From Piscinibacter sp943370595 (lineage in GTDB: Bacteria > Pseudomonadota > Gammaproteobacteria > Burkholderiales > Burkholderiaceae_C): a stretch of 64,000 nt of DNA. Positions within the stretch are counted from its first letter, which is position 1. Each line of letters starts with the position of its first letter. The notes beneath the pieces are model-generated. The model saw nothing but the letters and a program-made list of their open reading frames with translations. It did no database searches and had not been told where the DNA came from. Below, one piece after another: positions 1-9,303 of this stretch. The position numbers and the translations under genes are program-made. Where the stretch lies: contig CALRRO020000002.1 in assembly GCA_943370595.1 (NCBI GenBank), positions 372,001 through 436,000 on the forward strand, in the 5' to 3' direction.

Positions 1-1
1 C

Positions 2-781
2 CGCGCCAGTGCGGCGCAGGGCAACGCCACGCTGACGCAGCAGCGCGCGCAGTGCGACCTGATCGTGAAATCGCTGGTCGCGCTGACCGGTCTGGACGAG
101 CCCGGTCTGCGCACGCAGTTGCAGGGCAGTCGCGCGACGCTGCCGAAGCCGGCGCAGATCGGCGTTGCCCAGGTGCCCGCGCAGGTGCTGGCGCAGCGGC
201 CCGACGTGGCCGCCGCCGAGCGCGAGCTCGCCGCCACGCTGGCCGACGCCAGCCAGGCACGTGCACAACGTTACCCGCGGGTCTCGCTCGCCGGAAGCAT
301 CGGTCCCTCGCGCTTCGAGACCGGCGGCGTGCGCAGCAGCGACACGTTGTGGAGCATCGGCCCGGTCAGCATCAGCCTGCCGCTGTTCGACGGCGGCACG
401 CGCCGCGCCAATGCCGACGCCGCGCAGGCCGCCTACGAGGCCGCCGCGGTCCGCTACGCCGCACGCATGCGCACGGCAGTGCGTGAGGTCGAGGAAGCCC
501 TGGTTGCACTGCAGAGCACCGCCGCGCGCGGCGACGACGCACGCACCGCGGCCGATGGCTTCGAGCGCTCGTACCGCGCCGTCGAGTCCCGCTACAAGGG
601 CGGCCTCGCCAGCCTGTTCGAGCTGGAGGACGCACGGCGCAGCGCCGTCGGCGCGCAGTCCGCGCTGATCGAACTGCAGCGCGAACGTGTCGCCGCCTGG
701 ATCTCGCTGTACCGCTCGCTCGGAGGCGGCTGGTCCGCCGACGAAGCGCAGGCCGAGTCGACGCCGGCCCCGCGCAGCTGA
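2..781 (+). CDS. Outer-membrane efflux protein, NodT/OprM family (5' partial)
   Basis: C-terminal 259 residues of a TolC-like outer-membrane factor; the reading frame is open to the left window edge, so the N-terminus with its signal peptide lies outside. The visible part has the family's helical pattern: a helix ending in a DLIV..LVALTG segment, a PDVAAAERELAATLADASQAR helix start, and beta-strand stretches such as SISLPLFDGG followed by another long helix (RTAVREVEEALVAL). It forms the outer-membrane channel of a tripartite exporter. The adaptor and RND pump genes follow on the same strand (adaptor start 65 bases downstream), so the three form one operon. The substrate cannot be read from sequence. 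Confidence 0.9.
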   Translation, partial: RASAAQGNATLTQQRAQCDLIVKSLVALTGLDEPGLRTQLQGSRATLPKPAQIGVAQVPAQVLAQRPDVAAAERELAATLADASQARAQRYPRVSLAGSIGPSRFETGGVRSSDTLWSIGPVSISLPLFDGGTRRANADAAQAAYEAAAVRYAARMRTAVREVEEALVALQSTAARGDDARTAADGFERSYRAVESRYKGGLASLFELEDARRSAVGAQSALIELQRERVAAWISLYRSLGGGWSADEAQAESTPAPRS

Positions 782-845
782 ACACCACGAACCACCACGG
801 CACCACGGCCCACGAAGCCCGACGCCTCAACGACATCACCCCGAG

Positions 846-1994
846 ATGAACACCATGCCCACCTCGACCCGCCTCCTGCTCGTCGCCACGCCGATCGCCG
901 TGGCCCTGGCCGCCGTGCTCGTCACCTTCGCCGTGCACGCCGCCGACAAGCCGGCCGCCTCCGCCGCGCCCAAGCCGGCGCTGACCGTCACCGTCACCTC
1001 GCCGCAGGCGGCCAGCGTGCCGCTGAAGATCGCGGCCAACGGCAACATCACCGCCTGGCAGGAAGCCAGCATCGGAACCGAGGCCAACGGCCTGCGGCTG
1101 GCCGATGTGAAGGTCAACGTCGGTGACGTCGTCAAGCGCGGCCAGGTGCTGGCCACCTTCGCCGCCGACACCATCGCCGCCGAGCTGGCGCAGACCCGCG
1201 CCGCCGTCGCCGAAGCCGAGGCCACGCTCGCCGAAGCCAGCGCCAACGCGCAGCGCGCCCGCGAGCTGCAGGCCACCGGGGCGCTCTCCGCCCAGCAGAT
1301 CAACCAGTACCTGACCGCCGAGCGCACCGCGCAGGCGCGGCTGGAGGCACAGCGCGCCGCTGCGAAGACACAGCAGCTGCGCCTGGCGCAGACCCAGGTG
1401 CTGGCGCCGGACAACGGCGTGATCTCGGCACGCAGCGCCACCGTCGGTGCGGTGCTGCCGGCGGGGCAGGAGCTGTTCCGCCTGATCCGCGGCAGCCGGC
1501 TCGAGTGGCGCGCCGAAGTGCCGGCGGCCGACCTCGTGCAGCTGAAGGCCGGCCAGACCGCCACTGTCACGCCCGCGGGCGGCGCGCCCATCGTCGGCAA
1601 GCTGCGCATGGTCGCACCCACGGTCGACCCGGCCACACGCAACGGCATCGTCTACGTCGACCTGCCGCAACCCGGCCCGGCGCGCGCCGGCATGTTCGCG
1701 CGCGGCGAGTTCGAGCTCGGTAACGCCGCTGGCCTGTCGCTGCCGCAAGGCGCGGTGGTGCTGCGCGACGGCTTCAGCTACGTCCTGCGCGTCGGCCCCG
1801 ACTCCAAGGTGCAGCAGGTCAAGGTCGGCATCGGCCGGCGCTGGGCCGACCGTGTCGAGATCACCAGCGGCCTCGACAAGAGCGCCCGCGTGGTCGCCGC
1901 CGGCGGCGGTTTCCTCGGCGAGGGCGACACCGTGCGCGTGGTCGAGGCGGCACCGGCCGCACCCGTCCCCGCGCAGAAGACCGCCTCGAAGTAA
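846..1994 (+). CDS. RND efflux periplasmic adaptor (membrane fusion protein)
   Basis: 382-residue adaptor linking the inner-membrane RND pump to the outer-membrane channel. The N-terminus (MNTMPTSTRLLLVATPIAVA) is a membrane anchor or signal segment. A lipoyl-like half-motif (VNVGDVVKRGQVLATF) is followed by an alanine/glutamate-rich coiled coil at about residues 115-185, and then beta-barrel and membrane-proximal regions. ATG at 846 was chosen; ATG at 855 is in frame and equally possible. A longer frame upstream overlaps the previous gene and is not needed. The stop lies 15 bases before the pump gene, consistent with co-transcription. Confidence 0.92.
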   Translation: MNTMPTSTRLLLVATPIAVALAAVLVTFAVHAADKPAASAAPKPALTVTVTSPQAASVPLKIAANGNITAWQEASIGTEANGLRLADVKVNVGDVVKRGQVLATFAADTIAAELAQTRAAVAEAEATLAEASANAQRARELQATGALSAQQINQYLTAERTAQARLEAQRAAAKTQQLRLAQTQVLAPDNGVISARSATVGAVLPAGQELFRLIRGSRLEWRAEVPAADLVQLKAGQTATVTPAGGAPIVGKLRMVAPTVDPATRNGIVYVDLPQPGPARAGMFARGEFELGNAAGLSLPQGAVVLRDGFSYVLRVGPDSKVQQVKVGIGRRWADRVEITSGLDKSARVVAAGGGFLGEGDTVRVVEAAPAAPVPAQKTASK

Positions 1995-2009
1995 TCCGGA
2001 GCACCCACC

Positions 2010-5000
2010 ATGGCGATCAACGTCTCCTCCTGGTCGATCCGGAACCCGACACCGGCGATCCTGCTGTTCGTGATGCTCACGCTGGCTGGCCTGATCGGCT
2101 TCCAGGCGATGAAGATCCAGAACTTCCCCGACATCGACCTGCCGATGGTCACCGTCACCGCCTCGCTGCCCGGCGCATCGCCGGGCCAGCTCGAGACCGA
2201 GGTGGCGCGCAAGATCGAGAACTCGCTGGCCACCGTCCAGGGCATCAAGCACATCTACTCGACCATCCAGGACGGCACGGCGACACTGACCGCCGAGTTC
2301 CGCCTCGAGAAGCCGACGCAGGAAGCCGTCGACGACGTGCGCGACGCCGTCTCGCGCGTGCGCTCCGACCTGCCCGCCGACCTGCGCGACCCGGTCATCA
2401 AGAAGGTCGACCTGGCCGGCACGCCCATCCTGACCTACACGGTGGCCTCGCAGAAGATGGACGACGAGGCGCTCTCGTGGTTCGTCGACAACCAGGTTGC
2501 GAAGGCCATGCTGTCGGTGCGCGGCGTCGGCGCGGTGTCACGCGTCGGCGGCGTGACGCGCGAGGTGCGTGTCGAGCTCGACCCGGCGCGGCTGCTGGCG
2601 CTCAACGCCACCGCGGCCGACATCTCGCGCCAGCTGCGCCAGGTGCAGCAGGAGGCCTCGGGCGGCCGCTCCGACCTGGGCGGCGCCGAACAGTCGGTGC
2701 GCACCATCGCGACGGTGCAGTCGGCCGAGGAACTCGCGGCGATGGAAGTGGCGCTGTCCGACGGCCGGCGCATCCGCCTCGACCAGGTCGCCAAAGTGCA
2801 CGACACCGTGGCCGAGCCGCGCTCGGCCGCGCTGCTCGACGGCAAGCCGGTGGTCGGCTTCGAGATCGTGCGCTCGCGCGGCGCCGGCGAGATCGACGTC
2901 ACGCAGGGCGTGCGTGCCACGCTCGACAAGCTCAAGGCCGAGCACCCCGACATCACCATCACCGAGGCCTTCAACTTCGTCGACCCGGTCGAGGAGAACT
3001 ACGACGGCTCGATGAAGCTGCTTTACGAAGGCGCGGCGCTGGCCGTGCTGGTGGTGTTCCTGTTCCTGCGCGACTGGCGCGCCACCTTCGTCTCGGCGGT
3101 GGCGCTGCCGCTGTCGGCCATCCCGACCTTCTTCGTGATGTGGCTGATGGGCTTCTCCATCAACGTGGTGACGCTGCTGTCGCTGTCGCTGGTGGTCGGC
3201 ATCCTGGTCGACGACGCGATCGTCGAGATCGAGAACATCATGCGCCACCTGCGCATGGGCAAGACGCCCTACCAGGCGGCGATGGAGGCCGCCGACGAGA
3301 TCGGCCTGGCGGTGATCGCCACCACCTTCACGCTGATCGCGGTGTTCCTGCCGACGGCGTTCATGAGCGGCGTGGCCGGCAAGTTCTTCGTGCAGTTCGG
3401 CTGGACGGCCGCGATCGCGGTGTTCTTCTCGCTGGTCGTCGCGCGCATGCTGACGCCGATGATGGCCGCCTACATCCTCAAGCCGCCGAAGCACGAAGAG
3501 AAGGAGCCGGGCTGGCTGTCGATCTACATGCGCTGGGCGCAGTGGTGCCTGAAGCACCGCTTCGTGACGCTGATCGGCGCGGCGGCGTTCTTCTTCGGCA
3601 GCTTCGCGCTGGTGCCCTACCTGCCCACCGGCTTCATCCCGCCGGACGACCTGTCGCAGACGCAGGTGACGGTGACGCTGCCGCCGGGCAGCACCATGAA
3701 GGAGACTTACGCCGTCGCCGAGCAGGCGCGGGCGCTGGTGCAGAAGAACGAGCACGTCAAGCTGGTCTACACCGCGATCGGCGGCGGTTCGGCGGGCTCC
3801 GACCCGTTCGCCGCCGGCGGCGTGCCCGAGGTGCGCAAGGCGGTGCTGACCATCAACATGACGCACCGCAACGACCGGCCAGGCCTGTCCAAGCAGGACC
3901 TCGAAGGCCAGCTCCGCGACGCCCTCGCCGTGCTGCCGGGCGCTCGCGTCAAGGTCGGCCTCGGCTCGTCGAGCGAGAAGTACGTGCTGGTGCTGGCCGG
4001 CGAAGACGGGCGCGCGCTGGCCGAACACGCCGCCAAGGTGGAGCGCGAATTGCGCACCATCCCCGGCATCGGCGCGGTGACTTCCACCGCCAGCCTGGTG
4101 CGGCCCGAGCTGATCGTGCGGCCCGACTTCGCGCGTGCCGCCGACCTCGGGGTGACCTCGCAGGCCATCGCCGACACGCTGCGCATCGCCACCAATGGCG
4201 ACTATGACCAGGGCCTGCCCAAGCTGAACCTCAGCCAGCGCCAGGTGCCGGTGGTGGTCAAGCTGGCCGACGATGCGCGTGCCGACATCGACCTGCTCTC
4301 GCGCCTGCCGGTGCCCGGTGCGCGCGGGCCGGTGCCGCTGTCCAACGTGGCCACGTTGTCGATGGAGTCCGGCCCGGCCGAGATCGCCCGCTACGACCGG
4401 CTGCGCAACGTCAACTTCGAGATCGAGCTCAACGGCGTGGCGCTCGGCGAGGTCGAGAAGAACGCGCTCGAGCTGCCCTCGCTGAAGACGCTGCCGCCCG
4501 GCGTGATCCAGACCTCGGTCGGCGACGCCGAGGCGATGGGTGAGCTGTTCGCGAGCTTCGGCCTGGCGATGGCCACCGGGGTCCTCTGTATCTACATCGT
4601 GCTGGTGCTGCTGTTCAAGGACTTCGTGCAGCCGGTGACCATCCTCGCGGCGCTGGTGCTGTCGATCCCGGGCGCGTTCCTGGCGCTGTTCATCTCCAAC
4701 ACGGCGCTGTCGATGCCGTCGATGATCGGCCTGATCATGCTGATGGGCATCGCGACGAAGAACTCGATCCTGCTGATCGACTACGTGATCCTGGCGCGGC
4801 GCGACCACGGCCTGAACCGCTGGGAGGCGCTGCTCGATGCCTGCCGCAAGCGCGCGCGGCCGATCATCATGACGACCATCGCGATGGGCGCCGGCATGAT
4901 GCCGATCGCGCTGGGCCTGGGCGTGGACCCGAGCTTCCGCGCGCCGATGGCGATCGTGGTGATCGGCGGCCTGATCACCAGCACCTTCCTGAGCCTGCTG

Positions 5001-5147
5001 GTCATCCCGGTGGTGTTCACCTTCGTCGACGACGCGGTGCAGTGGGTGGCGCGCCATGCGCACCGGCGCCACCACGACGCCGCCGGCACGCCCACCCTGC
5101 CGGTCTCGGCGGGCGGAACCTCCGCCGGCCCGGCGGATCGGTACTGA
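2010..5147 (+). CDS. RND multidrug efflux pump, AcrB/MexB-like inner-membrane transporter
   Basis: 1045 residues, the normal size for hydrophobe/amphiphile RND pumps. It starts with a cytoplasmic stretch and the first transmembrane helix (PTPAILLFVMLTLAGLIGF) and has the two duplicated halves, each with six helices and a large periplasmic loop. The proton-relay residues are present: a VDDAIVEIEN helix at about residues 400-409 (equivalent to Asp407/Asp408 of AcrB) and a TKNSILLIDY helix with its lysine at about 917 (equivalent to Lys940). The pump should therefore be active and proton-driven. It is the third gene of the efflux operon; no regulator is visible in the window. Confidence 0.95.
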   Translation: MAINVSSWSIRNPTPAILLFVMLTLAGLIGFQAMKIQNFPDIDLPMVTVTASLPGASPGQLETEVARKIENSLATVQGIKHIYSTIQDGTATLTAEFRLEKPTQEAVDDVRDAVSRVRSDLPADLRDPVIKKVDLAGTPILTYTVASQKMDDEALSWFVDNQVAKAMLSVRGVGAVSRVGGVTREVRVELDPARLLALNATAADISRQLRQVQQEASGGRSDLGGAEQSVRTIATVQSAEELAAMEVALSDGRRIRLDQVAKVHDTVAEPRSAALLDGKPVVGFEIVRSRGAGEIDVTQGVRATLDKLKAEHPDITITEAFNFVDPVEENYDGSMKLLYEGAALAVLVVFLFLRDWRATFVSAVALPLSAIPTFFVMWLMGFSINVVTLLSLSLVVGILVDDAIVEIENIMRHLRMGKTPYQAAMEAADEIGLAVIATTFTLIAVFLPTAFMSGVAGKFFVQFGWTAAIAVFFSLVVARMLTPMMAAYILKPPKHEEKEPGWLSIYMRWAQWCLKHRFVTLIGAAAFFFGSFALVPYLPTGFIPPDDLSQTQVTVTLPPGSTMKETYAVAEQARALVQKNEHVKLVYTAIGGGSAGSDPFAAGGVPEVRKAVLTINMTHRNDRPGLSKQDLEGQLRDALAVLPGARVKVGLGSSSEKYVLVLAGEDGRALAEHAAKVERELRTIPGIGAVTSTASLVRPELIVRPDFARAADLGVTSQAIADTLRIATNGDYDQGLPKLNLSQRQVPVVVKLADDARADIDLLSRLPVPGARGPVPLSNVATLSMESGPAEIARYDRLRNVNFEIELNGVALGEVEKNALELPSLKTLPPGVIQTSVGDAEAMGELFASFGLAMATGVLCIYIVLVLLFKDFVQPVTILAALVLSIPGAFLALFISNTALSMPSMIGLIMLMGIATKNSILLIDYVILARRDHGLNRWEALLDACRKRARPIIMTTIAMGAGMMPIALGLGVDPSFRAPMAIVVIGGLITSTFLSLLVIPVVFTFVDDAVQWVARHAHRRHHDAAGTPTLPVSAGGTSAGPADRY

Positions 5148-5167
5148 CTTCGCCCGGAGCCGACACC

Positions 5168-6172
5168 ATGCCTCGCCCCCACCGTTCCACCGCCGCGGCG
5201 CTGTGCCTGCTGGCCGCCGCGCTCGCCGCCCCGGCGGCGCGGGCCGACAGCGCCTTGCCGCCCGCTGCTGCGGAAGCCACGCCGCTGAGCGCCGCGGCCT
5301 ACAGCACGCTCGACCTCGAGTGGCGCGACGAGGCGCGCGGCCGCAGCGTGCCGGTGCGGCTGTACCTGCCGGAGAGTGCCGACCCGGCCCACCCGGTGCC
5401 GCTGGTGGTGTTCTCGCACGGCATCGGCGGCTCGCGCCAGGGCTACAGCTACCTTGGCCGCCACTGGGCGGCGCAGGGCTATGCCAGCCTGCACCTGCAG
5501 CACGTGGGCAGCGACCGCAGCGTGTGGATGGGCAACCCGTTCTCGCTGGTCTCGCGGCTGCAGGGCGCGGCGCAGGACGGCGAGGCCATCGACCGCGTGC
5601 TCGATCTGCGCTTCGCGCTCGACACCCTGCTGGCAGGGCCGATGGCCGGCCGCATCGACGGCACGCGCATCGTCGCCGCCGGCCACTCCTACGGCGCCAA
5701 CACCACGCTGCTGGCCGCCGGCGCACGGGTCGAGCGCCAGGGCCGGCTGATCGACTACCGCGACCCGCGCATCAAGGCGGCGATCATCCTGTCGGCGCCG
5801 CCGTTCTATGGCGAGAGCGACCCGGCCAAGATCCTCGCCAACGTGACCGTGCCGACGCTGCACGTGACGGCCACGCAGGACATCATCCGCATTCCCGGCT
5901 ACTACTCCGACGCGCAGGACCGCGTGGCGGTGTTCGAAGCCACCGGCAGCCCGGCCAAGGCGCTGGCGGTGTTCGACGGCGGCTCGCACAGCATGTTCAC
6001 CGACCGCAGCGGCACCGGCGGCGCGGCGCTGAACCCGAAGGTCAAGGAGGCGACACGCGCGCTGTCGCTGGCCTTCCTGCGCCGGGTGTTCGATGGCGAC
6101 GAGGCTGCGCTGCGTCAATGGCCGGCGCAGTTCGCCGGCATCGTGGCGCGCTTCACCCGCGCCGGGCTGTAG
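5168..6172 (+). CDS. Secreted alpha/beta hydrolase, dienelactone hydrolase/chlorophyllase-like
   Basis: 334 residues with a clear Sec signal peptide (cleavage near AARA-DS, about residue 26), so it is probably periplasmic. The nucleophile elbow is GHSYG at residues 172-176 (Ser174); an oxyanion segment VVFSHGIGGSR lies near residue 80, and the late GGSHSMF supplies the likely catalytic His near 274. This layout fits predicted dienelactone hydrolases/chlorophyllase-like esterases; the substrate is unknown. ATG 5168 sits 20 bases after the RND pump stop, preceded by a CGGAG Shine-Dalgarno, so it may be the last gene of the efflux operon or simply follow it. Confidence 0.85.
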   Translation: MPRPHRSTAAALCLLAAALAAPAARADSALPPAAAEATPLSAAAYSTLDLEWRDEARGRSVPVRLYLPESADPAHPVPLVVFSHGIGGSRQGYSYLGRHWAAQGYASLHLQHVGSDRSVWMGNPFSLVSRLQGAAQDGEAIDRVLDLRFALDTLLAGPMAGRIDGTRIVAAGHSYGANTTLLAAGARVERQGRLIDYRDPRIKAAIILSAPPFYGESDPAKILANVTVPTLHVTATQDIIRIPGYYSDAQDRVAVFEATGSPAKALAVFDGGSHSMFTDRSGTGGAALNPKVKEATRALSLAFLRRVFDGDEAALRQWPAQFAGIVARFTRAGL

Positions 6173-6182
6173 TCTTGCGCGG

Positions 6183-7742
6183 GTGAGCCCCGCCGCCGAC
6201 CTCTCGCTCGACCAGCACCGCCGCCTGGTGGCGGCACTGCAGCGTGGGCTGGGGCCGGGCTGCACGCTCGTCGAGACGCACATCTCCACGCTGCTGCTGG
6301 CCGGCGCGTTCGCCTACAAGCTGCGCAAGCCGCTGGCGCTGCCCTTCCTCGATTTCTCGACCGCGGCGCAACGCCGCCACGACTGCGAGGAGGAGCTGCG
6401 CCTGAACCGGCGCACGGCGCGAGCGCTCTATCTGGATGTGCGGCCGATCCTCGGCAGCATCGACGCACCGCACATCGGCGAACCTGGCGACGGCGCGCAC
6501 GCCGTCGACTGGCTGCTGCGCATGCACCGCTTCGACGACGACGCCACGCTCGACCGCCTGGCCGCCCGCAGGGCGCTGGGCGCGGCCGAGGTCGACGCGC
6601 TGGCGCGCGGCGTGGCCGATTTCCACGAGGCGCTGCCCGCCTCGCCCGCGGCCTGGGGCGACCCGGCCGCGGTGCAGCGCTGGGCACGGGCCAACTTCGA
6701 TGCGCTCGGCAGCGAGGCGCCGCCCGCCCTGCACGACTGGACCGAGCGCGAGTTCGCACGCATCGCGCCGCGCCTGGCGCTGCGCCGTGCCCAGGGTCGC
6801 GTGCGCGAGGGCCACGGCGACCTGCACCTGGGCAACATCGTGATGCAGGGCGGCGTACCGACACCCTTCGACGCGATCGAGTTCAACCCCGCGCTGCGCC
6901 ACGGCGACACGATGGCCGATGCGGCCTTCGTCTTCATGGACCTGTGGCGCCACGGCCTGCCGCGGCTCGCATGGCGCTTCGCCAGCGGCTACGCGGAGCG
7001 TGGCGGCGACCACGCCGGCCTGCCGCTGCTGCCTTTCTTCGCCGTCTACCGCGCGATGGTGCGGGCGCAGGTGGCGACGCTCAGGGCCCGGCAGGCGAGC
7101 GACATGGACGCGGCGCGTGCAGCATCCGACGCGCTGTCGCGCGACCTGCGCACCGCCAGCGAGCTGGCCGCGTTGCAGCAGGCGCGGCCGAGGCTGGTGC
7201 TGGTCGGCGGCCTGTCGGGCTCGGGCAAGAGCCATGCGGCATTGACGCTGCTGGAACGGCTGGGTGCGGTGCGCATCCGCTCCGACGTCGAGCGCAAGCG
7301 CCTGGCCGGCCTGGCCGCCACCGACCGGCCCGCGCCCGAGGATCTGGCGCGCCTGTACGGGACGGCGATGACGCAACGCACCTACGCGCGGCTGCAGACG
7401 CTCGCCAGCGAACTGCTGCGCGCCGGGCTGAATGTGATCGTCGACGCCGCCTCACTGCGCCGCCACGAGCGCGATGCCTTCCGCGCGCTGGCGGCAGGCG
7501 AAGGCGCGGACTTCAGCCTGGTCGAGTGCACCGCGCCGGAGGCGGTGCTGCGCGCACGCATCGAGCGGCGCATGGCGGCCGATCACGATGTCTCGGACGC
7601 CACGCCCGCGGTGCTCGACTTCCAGCTCCGCATCCGCGACCCGCTGGCTGCCGAGGAAGATGCCCTGCTGCTCGACACCGACGCCGACCCAGCCGTCGTC
7701 GCGCAGCGCTGCGACGCCCTGGTCGCGCGCTGGGCTCAGTGA
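6183..7742 (+). CDS. Bifunctional aminoglycoside phosphotransferase-like / P-loop kinase protein
   Basis: 519 residues joining two nucleotide-binding domains. The N-terminal half is an aminoglycoside phosphotransferase-fold kinase with the Brenner motif GHGDLHLGN near residue 210 followed by DAIEFN. The C-terminal half begins with a Walker A motif (GLSGSGKS, about residue 343) and resembles small P-loop kinases. This two-domain arrangement is known in Proteobacteria (COG2187 plus COG0645 type), but the physiological substrate is not established. GTG 6183 was chosen because it begins 10 bases after the previous stop; an ATG at 6093 would overlap that gene by 80 bases. The 3' end overlaps the convergent gene by 7 bases. 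Confidence 0.85.
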   Translation: MSPAADLSLDQHRRLVAALQRGLGPGCTLVETHISTLLLAGAFAYKLRKPLALPFLDFSTAAQRRHDCEEELRLNRRTARALYLDVRPILGSIDAPHIGEPGDGAHAVDWLLRMHRFDDDATLDRLAARRALGAAEVDALARGVADFHEALPASPAAWGDPAAVQRWARANFDALGSEAPPALHDWTEREFARIAPRLALRRAQGRVREGHGDLHLGNIVMQGGVPTPFDAIEFNPALRHGDTMADAAFVFMDLWRHGLPRLAWRFASGYAERGGDHAGLPLLPFFAVYRAMVRAQVATLRARQASDMDAARAASDALSRDLRTASELAALQQARPRLVLVGGLSGSGKSHAALTLLERLGAVRIRSDVERKRLAGLAATDRPAPEDLARLYGTAMTQRTYARLQTLASELLRAGLNVIVDAASLRRHERDAFRALAAGEGADFSLVECTAPEAVLRARIERRMAADHDVSDATPAVLDFQLRIRDPLAAEEDALLLDTDADPAVVAQRCDALVARWAQ

Positions 7743-8062
7743 TCTTCCAGCCGCGGGCCGGTCTGCTCGGCCAGTTCGCCGGTGTCGGCGTCCACCCAGT
7801 CGGCCAGGCCGAGCTCCTGCTCGGCCTCCTGCAGCGTCTCGCCGGGTTCGATGCTGTCTTCACCCGCGGCGTGCATGTCCTCCAGCGCCTCCTGCAGCGT
7901 CGCGAAGGGGCCGAACTGCTGGTGACCGTCGGCCGCCAGCCAGTAGTAGCCGTCGGGGTGGCGCACCACGCTGCCGTCGTCGGGCAGCGAACTGTCGCGC
8001 AGCGAGGCTTCGTCGAAGCCGGGTTCCGGCGGCGTGTTCAGCGTGGCTTTCAGCGACTTCAT
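7736..8062 (-). CDS. Conserved hypothetical protein, 108 aa
   Basis: Small acidic, soluble protein that I cannot assign to a named family. It has a central aromatic segment (DGYYWLAADGHQQFGPF) resembling a short beta-hairpin or WW-like fold, then an acidic helical tail (LQEALEDMHAAGED). There is no signal peptide, membrane segment or cysteine. Its 3' end overlaps the end of the convergent kinase gene by 7 bases. It is transcribed away from the lipoprotein gene at 8195, sharing a 132-base divergent promoter region with it. Coding is supported by a sensible composition and a clean ATG start, but the function is unknown. Confidence 0.75.
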   Translation of the reverse strand: MKSLKATLNTPPEPGFDEASLRDSSLPDDGSVVRHPDGYYWLAADGHQQFGPFATLQEALEDMHAAGEDSIEPGETLQEAEQELGLADWVDADTGELAEQTGPRLEDH

Positions 8063-8194
8063 GGCGGTACCTCGGGGTCGGTGCTGCCATCCTAGACCCG
8101 GGCAGGCGCGTTGTGTTGCCTTGAATCAATCGCTCACCGACGCCGCCCGGCCGGCGGCATACTGGCCCGCGCCTTCCCCCAGGAGACCTCATCG

Positions 8195-8662
8195 ATGATC
8201 ACCCGCCTGCTGATGCTGTTCGCTGCCTTCGTGCTGTCCGGCTGCGCCGCGCTGCAGCCGAACGACCCGCTGCGTGTCGAGGTCGTCGGCATCGAGCCGG
8301 CCGAGAGCCAGGGCCTGGAGCTGCGCCTGGCGATCAAGCTGCGCATCCAGAACCCGAACGAGGGTGCGGTGAGCTACGACGGCACGGCGCTGGAGCTCGA
8401 AGTCAACGGCAAGACGCTGGCCACCGGCGTGAGCGACCAGAAGGGCAGCGTGCCGCGCTACGGCGAGAGCATCCTGGTCGTGCCGGTCAGCATCTCGGCG
8501 ATGAACGCGGTGCGCCAGGCGCTGGTGTTCACCGACGGCAAGCAGCGCGACGAACTGCCCTACGTGCTGCGCGGCAAGCTGGCCGGCGGCGCCTTCGGCA
8601 CGGTGCGCTTCACCAAGGAAGGGTCGATCGGGATCGCGGCGCTCACCGGCTCACGGCGCTGA
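8195..8662 (+). CDS. LEA type 2 (WHy-domain) family lipoprotein
   Basis: 155 residues beginning with a lipoprotein signal peptide; the lipobox is LSGC with the lipidated Cys at residue 17. The rest is a single beta-rich domain with LAIKLRIQNPNEGAVSYDG, the typical N-P-N core of LEA14/WHy domains, which are small Ig-like folds found in many proteobacterial lipoproteins. Its role in the envelope is undefined. The start ATG 8195 follows an AGGAG Shine-Dalgarno (8181-8185). The last 12 bases overlap the convergent exonuclease gene. Confidence 0.88.
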   Translation: MITRLLMLFAAFVLSGCAALQPNDPLRVEVVGIEPAESQGLELRLAIKLRIQNPNEGAVSYDGTALELEVNGKTLATGVSDQKGSVPRYGESILVVPVSISAMNAVRQALVFTDGKQRDELPYVLRGKLAGGAFGTVRFTKEGSIGIAALTGSRR

Positions 8663-9295
8663 CGGCGCCGTCGCCGCGGCAGCGAGCCGCGCGATCTCGC
8701 GCCGCGAGCGCCGCTGCAGCGTGCACAGCAGTGCATGGTCGACGCGGCCCTGCGCCTGTTCGAGCAGCGCCGCATGCCGCTCGCGCAGGTCGTCCTGCAT
8801 GCGGATCAGCAGGTGGGCCGTCACCTCGGCATCGGCCAGCGCGCGGTGGGCGCGGCCGCTCTTCGGCAGGCGGTGCCAGTCGGCCAGCGTGCCCAGGCGG
8901 TGGTTGGGCGCCTCGGGGTAGAGGCGCCGCGCCAGCAGCAGCGTGCAGGCGAAGGCATGGGCCTCGTCGCGCTCGCAGTCGGCCCGTGCGGCCTCGGCCT
9001 CCCAGAAGCCGCGGTCGAAGGCGGCGTTGTGCGCCACCAGCGGCACGCCGCGGGTGAAGCGCATCAGCTCGTGCATCACCGCGCGGGCCGGCGGCGCGTT
9101 CTCGAGCATCGCATTGCTGATGCCGGTGAGCTGCTCGATGAACGGCGGCACCCAGGCGCCGCTGTTCATCAGGCTCTGGAAGCGGCCGACGATCTGCCCA
9201 CCCTGCACCAGCACCGCGGCCACCTCAGTGGCGCGCGCGCCCTGCGTGGGCGACATGCCGGTGGTCTCGAAGTCGACGACGGCGATGGTCTCCAT
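8651..9295 (-). CDS. DnaQ-like 3'-5' exonuclease (DEDDh family)
   Basis: 214 residues with all exonuclease motifs of the DEDDh superfamily: Exo I at the N-terminus (VVDFETTG, residues 6-13), Exo II (LVAHNAAFDRGF) and Exo III (HRALADAEVT with the His and Asp). It is much shorter than bacterial Pol III epsilon variants with extra domains and carries only the nuclease domain plus a basic C-terminal helix (QRRSRREIARLAAA). It may act in proofreading, DNA repair or RNA end trimming. ATG 9295 begins the protein directly at the first catalytic strand. It lies 8 bases downstream of the SET-domain gene, so the two are probably co-transcribed. The 3' end overlaps the lipoprotein gene by 12 bases. Confidence 0.9.
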   Translation of the reverse strand: METIAVVDFETTGMSPTQGARATEVAAVLVQGGQIVGRFQSLMNSGAWVPPFIEQLTGISNAMLENAPPARAVMHELMRFTRGVPLVAHNAAFDRGFWEAEAARADCERDEAHAFACTLLLARRLYPEAPNHRLGTLADWHRLPKSGRAHRALADAEVTAHLLIRMQDDLRERHAALLEQAQGRVDHALLCTLQRRSRREIARLAAAATAPSAP

Positions 9296-9303
9296 GCGCC
9301 GGC

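Noticed and set aside
2538..5726. 1062-codon minus-strand frame opposite the RND pump gene
   Set aside because: Shadow of the pump gene caused by high GC; composition is Arg/His/Gln-rich with no domain, and the pump frame is plainly coding.
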